The notes beneath the pieces are model-generated. The model searched no databases. It had not been told where the DNA came from and worked only from the letters and a program-made list of their open reading frames with translations. From Tropicimonas_B omnivorans (GTDB lineage: Bacteria; Pseudomonadota; Alphaproteobacteria; Rhodobacterales; Rhodobacteraceae), in contig NZ_JAVRHL010000002.1 in assembly GCF_031846565.1 (NCBI RefSeq), forward strand, positions 1,037,625 through 1,101,624: a stretch of DNA of 64,000 bases, given 5' to 3'. Below, piece after piece: positions 26,282 to 33,828 of the stretch. The translations under genes and the position numbers were made by a program. Positions within the stretch are counted from its first letter, which is position 1. Every line of letters begins with the position of its first letter.

Positions 26282-26620
26282 TCAGACTTTCGGAGGACCC
26301 GTCGGGACCGCAGAAATCAGGCCGTGGGCAAGCCGCGTCACGACAGGCCTCATACGCTGTGCCGTAGCCCGGGCCGGTTCGCCCGGCAGCGCCGCGGTAT
26401 GTATGGCGTCGGTCTGGCAAGGTCCGCCGACCTTGGTGCCGAGAGCGTCGCAGCACTCGGCCTGAGCGACCGCATGGCTCTCATGGGGATCGGCGGCTTG
26501 CTCTGTCGCGTGAGGGGCCGCCGTCGAATGATCGCCGCGCGTAGGCATGTGGGTAGCCGAGGCGGCGCCGGCGACACTCATCAGCACGCAAAGCAGGAGT
26601 GAGGCGAGGACCCGAAACAT
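26282..26620 (-). CDS. Small exported His/Cys-containing protein
   Basis: 112 aa. A signal peptide (MFRVLASLLLCVLMSVAGAA) is followed by many His (HMPTRGDHSTAAPHATEQAA, HESHAV) and a Cys group ECCDALGTKVGGPCQT. It looks like a periplasmic metal-binding protein; no named family. It sits at the head of its operon, with the second operator only 5 bp upstream of the start, so its transcript has a very short leader or none. Confidence 0.72.
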   Translation of the reverse strand: MFRVLASLLLCVLMSVAGAASATHMPTRGDHSTAAPHATEQAADPHESHAVAQAECCDALGTKVGGPCQTDAIHTAALPGEPARATAQRMRPVVTRLAHGLISAVPTGPPKV

Positions 26621-26625
26621 GCGCC

Positions 26626-26642
26626 ATACCTAAAGGGGGTAT
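26626..26642. promoter_or_regulatory. Second CsoR-type operator, ATACC-N7-GGTAT
   Basis: ATACC taaaggg GGTAT, 17 bp, the same size as 24375-24391 and with matching outer arms. It is 5 bp upstream of ATG 26620. Two sites with a shared layout at two promoters of one module indicate a common regulator, probably the csoR-like product. Confidence 0.65.
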
Positions 26643-26661
26643 TTCCAACGGGCAACCTGTC

Positions 26662-27219
26662 TCAGTCGCCGTGCGGCGATCCGCCGGTGGCGATCGCCAG
26701 GTGATGGGCACGGTGATGGTCCTGACTGGCCAAGAGGCCGAAGAACCCGAGGCCGTGAATGCGCGCAACCGTGGCCATGTCGTCCGACGTCACCGTCAGG
26801 ATGGCGCCGTCCGTTGTCGCCTCTCCATCTGCGGTCCATGACGCGTCCGCCGCAAGCTGCGCCGCGTGGGCGGGGACCATGCGGCCAAGCGCAGCTGCGG
26901 TCGCCGCGTCGCCGGTTGCTATCGCGCGCAGGCCATCGGGCAGGCGCTCGACCCGCACGCGGGCACGGGTCGCGACGAGATCCATGTCCACGAGATGCGC
27001 CCGAAGCGCGTCGAGGTCGATTCTGGACCAGTCGGTCGATGGATCGGCTTCGAGCCGCATCACCACTTCGGCGATGGCGGCGAATGCGCCCTGTCCGGGC
27101 TCGGTCAGCGGCGCCCGACCGGAATCGGCTCCGTGATGCATAGAAGTGTGGTCAGTCTGCGCGGCCAGCGGCGTCGCAAGTGAGGCAAGGGCGATCGTGA
27201 GGGGGCGAAGAACTGTCAT
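26662..27219 (-). CDS. Exported His-rich protein of metal module
   Basis: 185 aa with a signal peptide (MTVLRPLTIALASLATPLAA). The mature start has DHTSMHHGADSG and the end SQDHHRAHHLAIATGGSPHG, so both termini are His-rich. The middle is helical with no named domain. It is the farthest gene upstream in the minus-strand part and is divergent from the Crp-type gene. A periplasmic metal buffer is inferred. Confidence 0.72.
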   Translation of the reverse strand: MTVLRPLTIALASLATPLAAQTDHTSMHHGADSGRAPLTEPGQGAFAAIAEVVMRLEADPSTDWSRIDLDALRAHLVDMDLVATRARVRVERLPDGLRAIATGDAATAAALGRMVPAHAAQLAADASWTADGEATTDGAILTVTSDDMATVARIHGLGFFGLLASQDHHRAHHLAIATGGSPHGD

Positions 27220-27279
27220 GATGCGGGTCCGGGTGTCGTTGCGATCGTGAGATGTTTGCACGTTCATTGCGGAGCGGAC

Positions 27280-27293
27280 ATGATCGCGATCAT
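27280..27293. promoter_or_regulatory. Perfect 14-bp palindrome, TGAT-N4-ATCA core
   Basis: ATGATCGCGATCAT overlaps the start region of the Crp-type gene. The core TGAT CGCG ATCA equals the half-site spacing of Fnr/Dnr boxes (TTGAT-N4-ATCAA). Its location suggests autoregulation, although chance cannot be excluded. Confidence 0.4.
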
Positions 27294-27813
27294 GTCCGAT
27301 ATCTGGTCTTCCGTCTTCACCGACGCACCGGAGCGAAGGCTGGACGCCGGTGAGGTCCTGTTTCACCGGGGAGCCCCGTCGAGCGTCCTGTTCTTCGTAC
27401 GCGAGGGCCGCGTCTCTCTGCGCCGCGCCCTGAGCGACGGTGGAGCGCTTATCCTGCAAACGGCAGGGCCAGGCGAGGTCGTAGCGCCCGGCTCGCTCTG
27501 GTCCGAGGTCACCCATTGCGATGCGATCTGCGAGACCGACGTGCGTGTTGCGGTGCAGCCCGCGTCGCGCGTGCGAGACTGGCTCGGAGCGTCGCCCGCG
27601 GTGTCGGCCATGGCCCAGGCGGCGCGCGAGATCCAGGTCCTGCGCGCTCGTGTCGAGGTGCTCCGGCTACGGCGGCTTGGCGACCGGCTCGACGCGTACA
27701 TCGACTTGCACGGCCTGCCAGAATCCGGTGGCTGGGTTCGCGTCGCGGACTGGATCGGGGTCACGCCACCCGCCCTGTACCGGGAACTTGCGCGGCGAAA
27801 ACGGGTGCCCTGA
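27280..27813 (+). CDS. Crp/Fnr-family transcriptional regulator
   Basis: 177 aa from ATG 27280 (or 173 from ATG 27292). The cyclic-nucleotide-like beta-barrel spans about residues 15-110 (AGEVLFHRGAPSSVLFFVRE, GEVVAPGSLW), followed by a helical linker and a C-terminal HTH (WIGVTPPALYRELARRK). No Fnr-type N-terminal cysteines. It is divergent from the exported protein at 26662-27219. Start 27280 has GGAG 5 nt upstream; the palindrome ATGATCGCGATCAT overlaps both possible starts. Confidence 0.82.
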   Translation: MIAIMSDIWSSVFTDAPERRLDAGEVLFHRGAPSSVLFFVREGRVSLRRALSDGGALILQTAGPGEVVAPGSLWSEVTHCDAICETDVRVAVQPASRVRDWLGASPAVSAMAQAAREIQVLRARVEVLRLRRLGDRLDAYIDLHGLPESGGWVRVADWIGVTPPALYRELARRKRVP

Positions 27814-27945
27814 GGCGCAGCCGTATTGAATGCAATTCGCCGTGACATGGTCGCGTGGGGTCTTGCCCGGGGTCTCGGAACGGACACATACAACCTAATC
27901 GCCTCGCAGGGTGACGCTCGTCCCGTTCTTCCAAGGAATATCAAT

Positions 27946-28341
27946 ATGACAACCGTCTCGCGTCGCGTTGCAGCGATCTCATCAATCTTCGTGATTGCAC
28001 TTCTGTCCACGGCACCCGTTGGTGCTCAGACGATGGATCACGGAAAAAGCGACGCCGAGATGTCGCGCAGTCAAGCGGAATCGCCTTATGCGGACGCCAT
28101 GGACAGCATGATGCATTCGATGGAGACCGTCGAGGAGACCGGCAATCCGGACGCCGACTTCTTGCTTCTCATGATCCCGCACCATCAGAGCGCGGTCGAC
28201 ATGGCGCGCACCCTTCTCGAACGATCACGATCGGACGACGCCGAGGTGGCAGCCATGGCACAAGCCGTGATCGACACCCAGGAGGCCGAAATCTCGGCGA
28301 TGAAGGTAATGCTCGCACGGCTCGGATACCCGGTGAAGTAG
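27946..28341 (+). CDS. DUF305 exported protein
   Basis: 131 aa. A signal peptide (SRRVAAISSIFVIALLSTAP) is followed by the DUF305 core MDSMMHSMETVEETG, then FLLLMIPHHQSAVDMARTL and AQAVIDTQEAEISAMKVML. MIPHH and the Met-rich helix are metal-type features. Start ATG 27946 has a ribosome site (aagga); upstream frames are unlikely. It is 132 bp downstream of the Crp-type gene and completes the copper module. Confidence 0.86.
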   Translation: MTTVSRRVAAISSIFVIALLSTAPVGAQTMDHGKSDAEMSRSQAESPYADAMDSMMHSMETVEETGNPDADFLLLMIPHHQSAVDMARTLLERSRSDDAEVAAMAQAVIDTQEAEISAMKVMLARLGYPVK

Positions 28342-28628
28342 CGGCGGCTCTGCTGGGCCGAACGGCTGAAGAACCGAGCCATCCCTATCCGGTGAGCAGG
28401 GTCGCCAACGCGTACGGCCCAAACCTGCCTTTCGCCAGGATCGTTGTTGCTGCATCGCCGCTTACCCACACCGGACTTTCATGGCTGTGTGCACCAGCGT
28501 CCAAGACCCGGAGGTCCGCTGTTCGGGACAAAAACCGTACCTTCACCAGTGGCGCGTGAATGTCTGTTTGCTTTTGCCTCGCCAGCTTCGCGACCGATAA
28601 GCGTTTCCGCTATCTGTAGCTCACCGCG

Positions 28629-29441
28629 TTAGACCAGCGACCAAATACCACTTATGATGCTGACGATGACGCCGACCGCAACTATGATCGCCCAAATCCA
28701 GTGTTCGGTTAGGAACTCGAGCAGAGCGACAGGGTGAATGCCATGGCGCTCTCGCCACGTCGCCTTAGTCTTCAAGCTGCCATCCAGCGTTCGGTCCAGC
28801 AGATTGGCAATAACGTCCGCCTTGCGTAATGTCGATTGGTGGAGTTTGACGTATTCTTCATTATCGAACGCGTCGGCCTCCTCCTTTCCCGTCAAAGCAT
28901 CTTTTGCTCCGATCGAATTCATATCCATGAGGCTGTGCATCCGGCCAAATTTTCCGTGCGGAGCATACTTCACGCTGTAGAGGGCAACCAGTTCGCGAGC
29001 GAGGTCGAACTTCCGGTCGTCTTCAACGACAATCGGCTCGCCGCCGAGGATCTTGAAGCGGTGCTCGATGGCTGGAAACCCATAGTTGATGTCGCGCATG
29101 TTCCAGTGAATAAACCGATGACCTTTAAGATATTTGAGGTATTCGAAAAACTCTCCGAGCATCTCCCGTTCCAGTTCATCGTACCGGTCGGAGATCTCCT
29201 CGCTCGGCACGTTTTTCTGCTCAGCCGACTTGTGAATTGAGAAGGACTTCGTTTGCCCGGATGCATAGTTGCGAACGGCGATAGAGGTCACTCGCGGTGT
29301 GCGGCCGTCCTTAATATCATAGAAGGATTCACAGGAGTAATGGATGACGTGAACGAGTTTACGCTCCTTGTCCAGATCCTCGAGACGTTGCCTTGCCTCA
29401 TGGCGATGCCGAAGCTTGGTTAGCTCTTTCCCCAACGTCAT
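28629..29441 (-). CDS. DEDDh exonuclease-like protein with C-terminal membrane anchor
   Basis: 270 aa. The N-terminal part shows an RNase H-like fold: HVIHYSCESFYD (motif I with the first Asp changed, E kept), RVTSIAVRNYASGQTKSFSI, then HWNMRDINYGFPA (N-x3-D type motif II), then HQSTLRKADVIANL (H-x7-D type motif III). The C-terminal 25 residues are a single membrane segment (WIWAIIVAVGVIVSIISGIW). Motif assignment is by eye; the family is not named here. A membrane-tethered nuclease would suit a defence role. It has no obvious partner gene. Confidence 0.6.
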   Translation of the reverse strand: MTLGKELTKLRHRHEARQRLEDLDKERKLVHVIHYSCESFYDIKDGRTPRVTSIAVRNYASGQTKSFSIHKSAEQKNVPSEEISDRYDELEREMLGEFFEYLKYLKGHRFIHWNMRDINYGFPAIEHRFKILGGEPIVVEDDRKFDLARELVALYSVKYAPHGKFGRMHSLMDMNSIGAKDALTGKEEADAFDNEEYVKLHQSTLRKADVIANLLDRTLDGSLKTKATWRERHGIHPVALLEFLTEHWIWAIIVAVGVIVSIISGIWSLV

Positions 29442-29882
29442 CTCTCGCCTGTTTGACCCGCTTAGCGGTCATAACCTCGAGGACTGCGGATGTCACTCCC
29501 GCACCCTTCGGCGCATTCGATCCCGACAGGGGGCCGAGCTATTGGATGGAAATCGGTTTTAATGGCTCCCCATCCAGATTGGCCTGGCTGAACTCTGCGA
29601 CTCAAATCGGAAAACGTATATTAAACGCTGCCATAGGAGGAATTTGTCGTCGGAGCGGCCATTCACACGCTCCGCAGCGTTGGTCAAGAGGGGTTGGAAG
29701 CCGACCTACGGGACCGCGGCTGGTCGAACGCTTGATCGGGACGGAAGCCTGCTAAGCCGGCCCATACCGGTCGCTCTTAGCAGCCTTCATTGCCGCAGGG
29801 CAGCTTCTCTGAATTGGACATGGCATGCTACCTGTCGTAAAGATAATAATAATATGTAGCGTTTCAGTAGGAGGCGACGATT
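29442..29882. other. Intergenic, no gene seen
   Basis: 441 bp of AT-richer sequence between the exonuclease-like gene and the HEPN-like gene. There is no credible reading frame or RNA gene. It probably holds the promoters of the two flanking genes. Confidence 0.5.
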
Positions 29883-30362
29883 TTGGCGGCTGTTGAGGTG
29901 AACTATTCAAAGTCAGAGGAACATCCGGTAGGAGCCGACCGGCTCTTCAAGGTCATGATGCGCCTTGAATTTGCCCTCAAGGAAATCGGCTATTGCAAAA
30001 CTGCAGGAAACCAGAAGGCCGAAGTTGATTGGGATAGGTTTGCCAATGAACGTCTTGGCGCATCTTTTTTTAATGCAATGAAGGCGGAAGGCAGTGTGAA
30101 CGTTCTACTACAGACGCCGCCAAAGCGCCAAATTGGCGACGGCCAAGGCTACCTGAGTTGGAAGCAGGTAGGCGCAGTTTCGAACATCCAAGAGTTAGTA
30201 GGCTCTCTTCGACGCGTCCGAAACAACCTCTTCCACGGAGGCAAGAGCGGTGACCCGGATAAAGACCGAGACGATGTATTGGTCGGCAATGCGCTCTCTT
30301 CGATAGATGCCATTTTGCGGCACGACCATGATCTCCGAATGATGTTCGAGGGAAAACATTGA
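29883..30362 (+). CDS. HEPN-like domain protein (TTG start)
   Basis: 159 aa. TTG 29883 is supported by a strong ribosome site (taggagg) 8 nt upstream; no ATG fits. The C-terminal half has RRVRNNLFHGGKSGDPDKDR, an R-x4-H motif as in HEPN ribonucleases, flanked by helices (NIQELVGSLRRVRNNL, VGNALSSIDAILRHDHDLR). The N-terminal part is helical and charged. The gene is AT-richer than its neighbours. HEPN RNases act as toxins or phage-defence effectors; the role here is inferred. No nucleotidyltransferase (MNT) antitoxin gene is adjacent. Confidence 0.6.
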   Translation: MAAVEVNYSKSEEHPVGADRLFKVMMRLEFALKEIGYCKTAGNQKAEVDWDRFANERLGASFFNAMKAEGSVNVLLQTPPKRQIGDGQGYLSWKQVGAVSNIQELVGSLRRVRNNLFHGGKSGDPDKDRDDVLVGNALSSIDAILRHDHDLRMMFEGKH

Positions 30363-30545
30363 GCGATTCGATGGATGGCCTGATCCTGCCATTTGCCATG
30401 ATGGGCATCGCCGAGGCGCGGCCTCTCCGAAACGGCCTTTCGTAAAGGTGTGTAGAAAATTCCGGACGGGTGTAGGTCGACGATTCAGGGCATACCTACA
30501 GTTCTCGGAATGATGGTAGAGAAGTTTATCTAAAGGAACGCTGCC

Positions 30546-31031
30546 ATGTTACGTTGGTTGAAAACCAAAACTATCACGTATCAGGATTTCGCCGGAGCGC
30601 CCGATAAGCTTGTAGCTACCATCCGTTACTGCATCCACGGTGGTAAGCCCTACATGCTGACATTGTCACGAGCGCCGGATTGCTACGTGAAGAAGGGTCC
30701 GCATTCCATAGCAACGTTTGAGACATTGTCGATAAAAGACAGAACCCTCCATGTCGATCACTTTGCCGTGGATAGAAACCTGCAAGGTAGCGGAGTGGCG
30801 GAAATAGTTCTCCGTGGCTTTGCTCAATTAGTTGCGGAGCAAACTCCGGAAATTAGCCAGATTACCTTCGACCTACATCGTTCTGCTGGAGACAGCGATA
30901 TTCAAAAGTTGTCCGACGCACGCTTCGCCTTGCTGAACAGGATGGGGGCGCAAGAGGTGTCTATGCGCAAGCCTAATACACACTGCATCTGCGTTTGGGG
31001 TCGATGGGATAAATCGCGATGGACCAAATGA
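30546..31031 (+). CDS. GNAT-like acetyltransferase family protein
   Basis: 161 aa. The core reads LHVDHFAVDRNLQGSGVAEI VLRGF-type, matching GNAT motif A (beta strand, then R/N-x-x-Q-G-x-G-x-A loop that binds acetyl-CoA). No signal. Codon use is AT-richer. It follows the HEPN-like gene by 183 bp. A GNAT toxin/modifier role is possible but no antitoxin-like gene adjoins it. Confidence 0.6.
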   Translation: MLRWLKTKTITYQDFAGAPDKLVATIRYCIHGGKPYMLTLSRAPDCYVKKGPHSIATFETLSIKDRTLHVDHFAVDRNLQGSGVAEIVLRGFAQLVAEQTPEISQITFDLHRSAGDSDIQKLSDARFALLNRMGAQEVSMRKPNTHCICVWGRWDKSRWTK

Positions 31032-31399
31032 GACTTCTTTCCGCGGTTTGTCCGAGTATTGTTGAAGGACGGGAACTTCGTATTATTAGGTTTCCAAAGG
31101 GCATACCGGCTGTGCAGCAGTGAAGATCCCCTGCCGAAGGCGGGTGGATGTCAGCTTCATCTGAGTTGGCAGGAATACAGCGCACCTGCAGCGAACTTCA
31201 GGAATCCGCCCACATACGACACCTCTGTGAAGTAGCTCTCCGAATTCTGATAATATCAGAGCGGCTTCTGCCAGAGAACATCGATGTTTCTTGTGGCGTC
31301 GGGAATAGGCCTTCCGGAAGCATGCGAACGATAATTGCTTCGATCTTCATGTCTGGCTTCATCTGACGGATTTGTTATGCGCGTGGACGGGTTTTCAGC
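31032..31399. other. Intergenic, no gene seen
   Basis: 368 bp of low-coding sequence. Reading frames here have no recognisable content. Confidence 0.45.
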
Positions 31400-31792
31400 T
31401 CATTCTCGCTGCTTGGGCAAGATCCGAACCCCACTCGGCGTGCCAAGCAGTTCGACATTGAACTGCCGACATACGTCGTCAAGCGCCACCGCGGCTGCCT
31501 CCAAGTCGAACTCCTGAGGCGTGCGACCGGCATCATTCTCGGCCCCCGCCGCCTCTGTCGCCGGTCTCTTGCCGGTATGGCGATCCTGATGATCCCGCTC
31601 ATCCCAGCGGTCGTTGAATGATGGCATCGCGATCGCACGCGGACTCCGCACCTTCGCGATGAGCCGATCCACGGCCTCCGGATCGTGGGGCCGCGGTCGC
31701 ACAGCCGTACGCAGGGTGTACGCAACGAATGCGAGGCCAGTCACGGCCGACGCCAAGTACGCAGTCACGAACGCAATCTCGAAAGCCGTCAT
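31400..31792 (-). CDS. Small membrane-anchored hypothetical protein
   Basis: 130 aa. The N-terminus is a membrane segment (FEIAFVTAYLASAVTGLAFV), followed by a charged, probably disordered region (DRWDERDHQDRHTGKRPATE) and a helix near the C-terminus (EAAAVALDDVCRQFNVEL). No named family. GC is again high, unlike the preceding genes, so it may belong to the element's backbone. Confidence 0.5.
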   Translation of the reverse strand: MTAFEIAFVTAYLASAVTGLAFVAYTLRTAVRPRPHDPEAVDRLIAKVRSPRAIAMPSFNDRWDERDHQDRHTGKRPATEAAGAENDAGRTPQEFDLEAAAVALDDVCRQFNVELLGTPSGVRILPKQRE

Positions 31793-32068
31793 GGCAGGAC
31801 GCTACCGTACCGAATGCGTCATGTCGAACGTCTGGAGAGGGAGATTCGGCCAGATTTCCGCCTGGGATCGCCGTCCCACAGGAATGAACATCTTGGCTGG
31901 ATTTCCCCCGGAACAGCCGATCAAGCACATTTTCTGAACTTTTTCCTTCGTCGCCGGGTCGATCGGCCAATCTTCAATTCGAAGCAACGACAGTACGCCG
32001 TGGGAAGGAGGGAAGGGCGATCTTGAAGCTGCCGCATCGGTGCAGCGTAGACATGAAGAGCGACACCA

Positions 32069-32470
32069 ATGTTCGACTCTGCCAATTTCGACCACCGCGA
32101 CGAGCTCCTCGACAGCGTGCATTGCTTTTTCTTCGACCACGGGCACCACCTGGCCCAGGCCGCGGCGCTGCTGGGACGGGCGGCAGCCGAGGCCCGCGTG
32201 GTCTCCTGCGCGCTGCGGCTCGAGGCAGCGACCCGCGTCGACCGCTGCATCCAGAGCGACCTTGTCGCATTCCATCAGCTTCTGGCGCTGCACGATGTCG
32301 GTGATCCCGAGTGCCTGGAGACGGCGCTCTTCGCGAACCTGCATCCGGCATCGGCTGAGGTCGAGACAATCTGTCTGCTGACAGAGCAGCTCGACGATCT
32401 CCTGCACGACATCGGGTGCGAGCCCGACTGCGGTCGCGTGTTCGACGACATCGACGTCTTCGCTGCCTGA
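32069..32470 (+). CDS. Hypothetical helical protein, Tn backbone
   Basis: 133 aa, mostly helical, with clusters of His and Leu (FFFDHGHHLAQAAALLGRAA) and several Cys. No known family recognised. ATG 32069 begins the Met-Phe-Asp-Ser start. It is the first of two plus-strand genes upstream of the transposition operon, spaced 74 bp from the next. Confidence 0.55.
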   Translation: MFDSANFDHRDELLDSVHCFFFDHGHHLAQAAALLGRAAAEARVVSCALRLEAATRVDRCIQSDLVAFHQLLALHDVGDPECLETALFANLHPASAEVETICLLTEQLDDLLHDIGCEPDCGRVFDDIDVFAA

Positions 32471-32544
32471 GATCCTCCCGGTCTCTCTCGCAGAGACCGG
32501 GTCTTGACGCCTGGCCGCAGGGGCCGGGCTTTCGGGAGTCCAAC

Positions 32545-32988
32545 ATGAATAGACACCAGAACACCGAACGGTCGCTCCAGAGCCTCGCGGAGGAGGCCAT
32601 GCGGCTCGGACGAGACCTCGAGGCGGAAGCCCATGCCGTCTACGCCGGGGGCAGCGCCGAGACGTTCGGTTTCGTCGCGCGCAGCCTGAAGCGGTTCGCC
32701 GAGCGAAACCCGTTCGACGATCGCGACGACGCCTCGGTCGAGACCCTCCGCGGCATTTTCGAGCGTGATCTCGCGGCGGAGGTCATCGGCATCGAGCGAC
32801 GCCCCGTCGAAACCCATTACGACGCCATGGGACAGAGCTACGAGCTTCGGAAGATCGCCATCTACACCGAACGGGGTGAACACCTCCTCCGGGTGCGAGA
32901 TCTGCTGGCTGACTTCGAGAGGACCCGTGCCGCCGCGCTCGATGCCATCGCCGCCGAGAGAGCCATCATGCGGTTGCTCGGCGCGTAG
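32545..32988 (+). CDS. Hypothetical helical protein upstream of tnsA-like gene
   Basis: 147 aa, almost entirely helical and charged (EEAMRLGRDLEAEAHAVYAG, RVRDLLADFERTRAAALDAI). No signal. No named family. It lies 168 bp upstream of the tnsA-like gene, in the same direction, and may be part of the element's core. Confidence 0.55.
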   Translation: MNRHQNTERSLQSLAEEAMRLGRDLEAEAHAVYAGGSAETFGFVARSLKRFAERNPFDDRDDASVETLRGIFERDLAAEVIGIERRPVETHYDAMGQSYELRKIAIYTERGEHLLRVRDLLADFERTRAAALDAIAAERAIMRLLGA

Positions 32989-33156
32989 CCTGCCAAGCTT
33001 TCGGTGACTCGCCGGCTGCTGTGACGCGATCGGCGACCAGGAAAGAATCCGGCGCTTACAAGGCGATACAAGTTTTTCGCCGATGGCGCTTCCGCGGAGG
33101 ACGGCCCGGATAAATTTCCGCGCCCGAACGCAGATTGGTTCGAAAGGCAGACGACC

Positions 33157-33828
33157 ATGCACATGACACCGACAGGGAGCGTCCGACTCCCCCTCCCACC
33201 CCTTGGGGACCGCTCCATCAAGATGGGGGTGAAACAGCACTTCACCGGGAGCTTCATCGACGGTGACGACGAAGGTCGCGAGATCGAGTTCGAGAGCCAT
33301 ACAGAGTTCATGGTTGCACTGGTGATGCTGGCGCGTCCCGAGGTGGTGAACCTCGAGAACCAGGTGCTGTTCCGCTGGCTGGATGAAGAAGAAAAGCCGC
33401 GTCGGCACTTCTTCGACTATCGCGTCACGCTGCGCGACGGCAGGCGCATCGCACTGGTGGTGAAGAAAAAGCCGAAGGCATCCGATCCGGAATTCCGTTT
33501 GTGGCTGCGTGGCTTGGCGCATCGGGCCGTTCCCGCCTTTGCCGACCGCCTCAGCCTGATCACCATGGCCGATCTCGACCCCATCGAGGTTCATAACGCC
33601 GAGCTGATCCACGCCGTGCGGCAGCCCGATCCGGAGCCAGACGGTGCCGTCCGCGAGGTCGTTGCGTCCATTGTCGGCGCGGCGCGGATTTCAGACATCG
33701 CCACCGCAGCCGAGTGCCGGGGGAGTGGCTTCCGATCCGTCGTTCGCATGATCCGTAGTCATGAGCTCGAGCTCGTCGCACATGAACGGATCTCTCCCGA
33801 TACGCTGGTCCGCCGGAGGGCCTCGTAA
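33157..33828 (+). CDS. tnsA: TnsA-like endonuclease of Tn7-like transposon
   Basis: 223 aa. The N-terminal region reads ESHTEFMVALVMLARPEVVN, then RRHFFDYRVTLRDGRRIALV and VKKKPKASD. This matches the PD-(D/E)XK TnsA core: an early Glu, Asp in FFDYRV and Lys in VVKKK, with the usual Q/E-x-K Gln replaced by Val. The C-terminal part (about 150-223) is helical and HTH-like. It overlaps the tnsB start by one base (TAATG-type). TnsA cuts the 5' strand so that the element leaves the donor completely. Divergent but well placed. Confidence 0.75.
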   Translation: MHMTPTGSVRLPLPPLGDRSIKMGVKQHFTGSFIDGDDEGREIEFESHTEFMVALVMLARPEVVNLENQVLFRWLDEEEKPRRHFFDYRVTLRDGRRIALVVKKKPKASDPEFRLWLRGLAHRAVPAFADRLSLITMADLDPIEVHNAELIHAVRQPDPEPDGAVREVVASIVGAARISDIATAAECRGSGFRSVVRMIRSHELELVAHERISPDTLVRRRAS

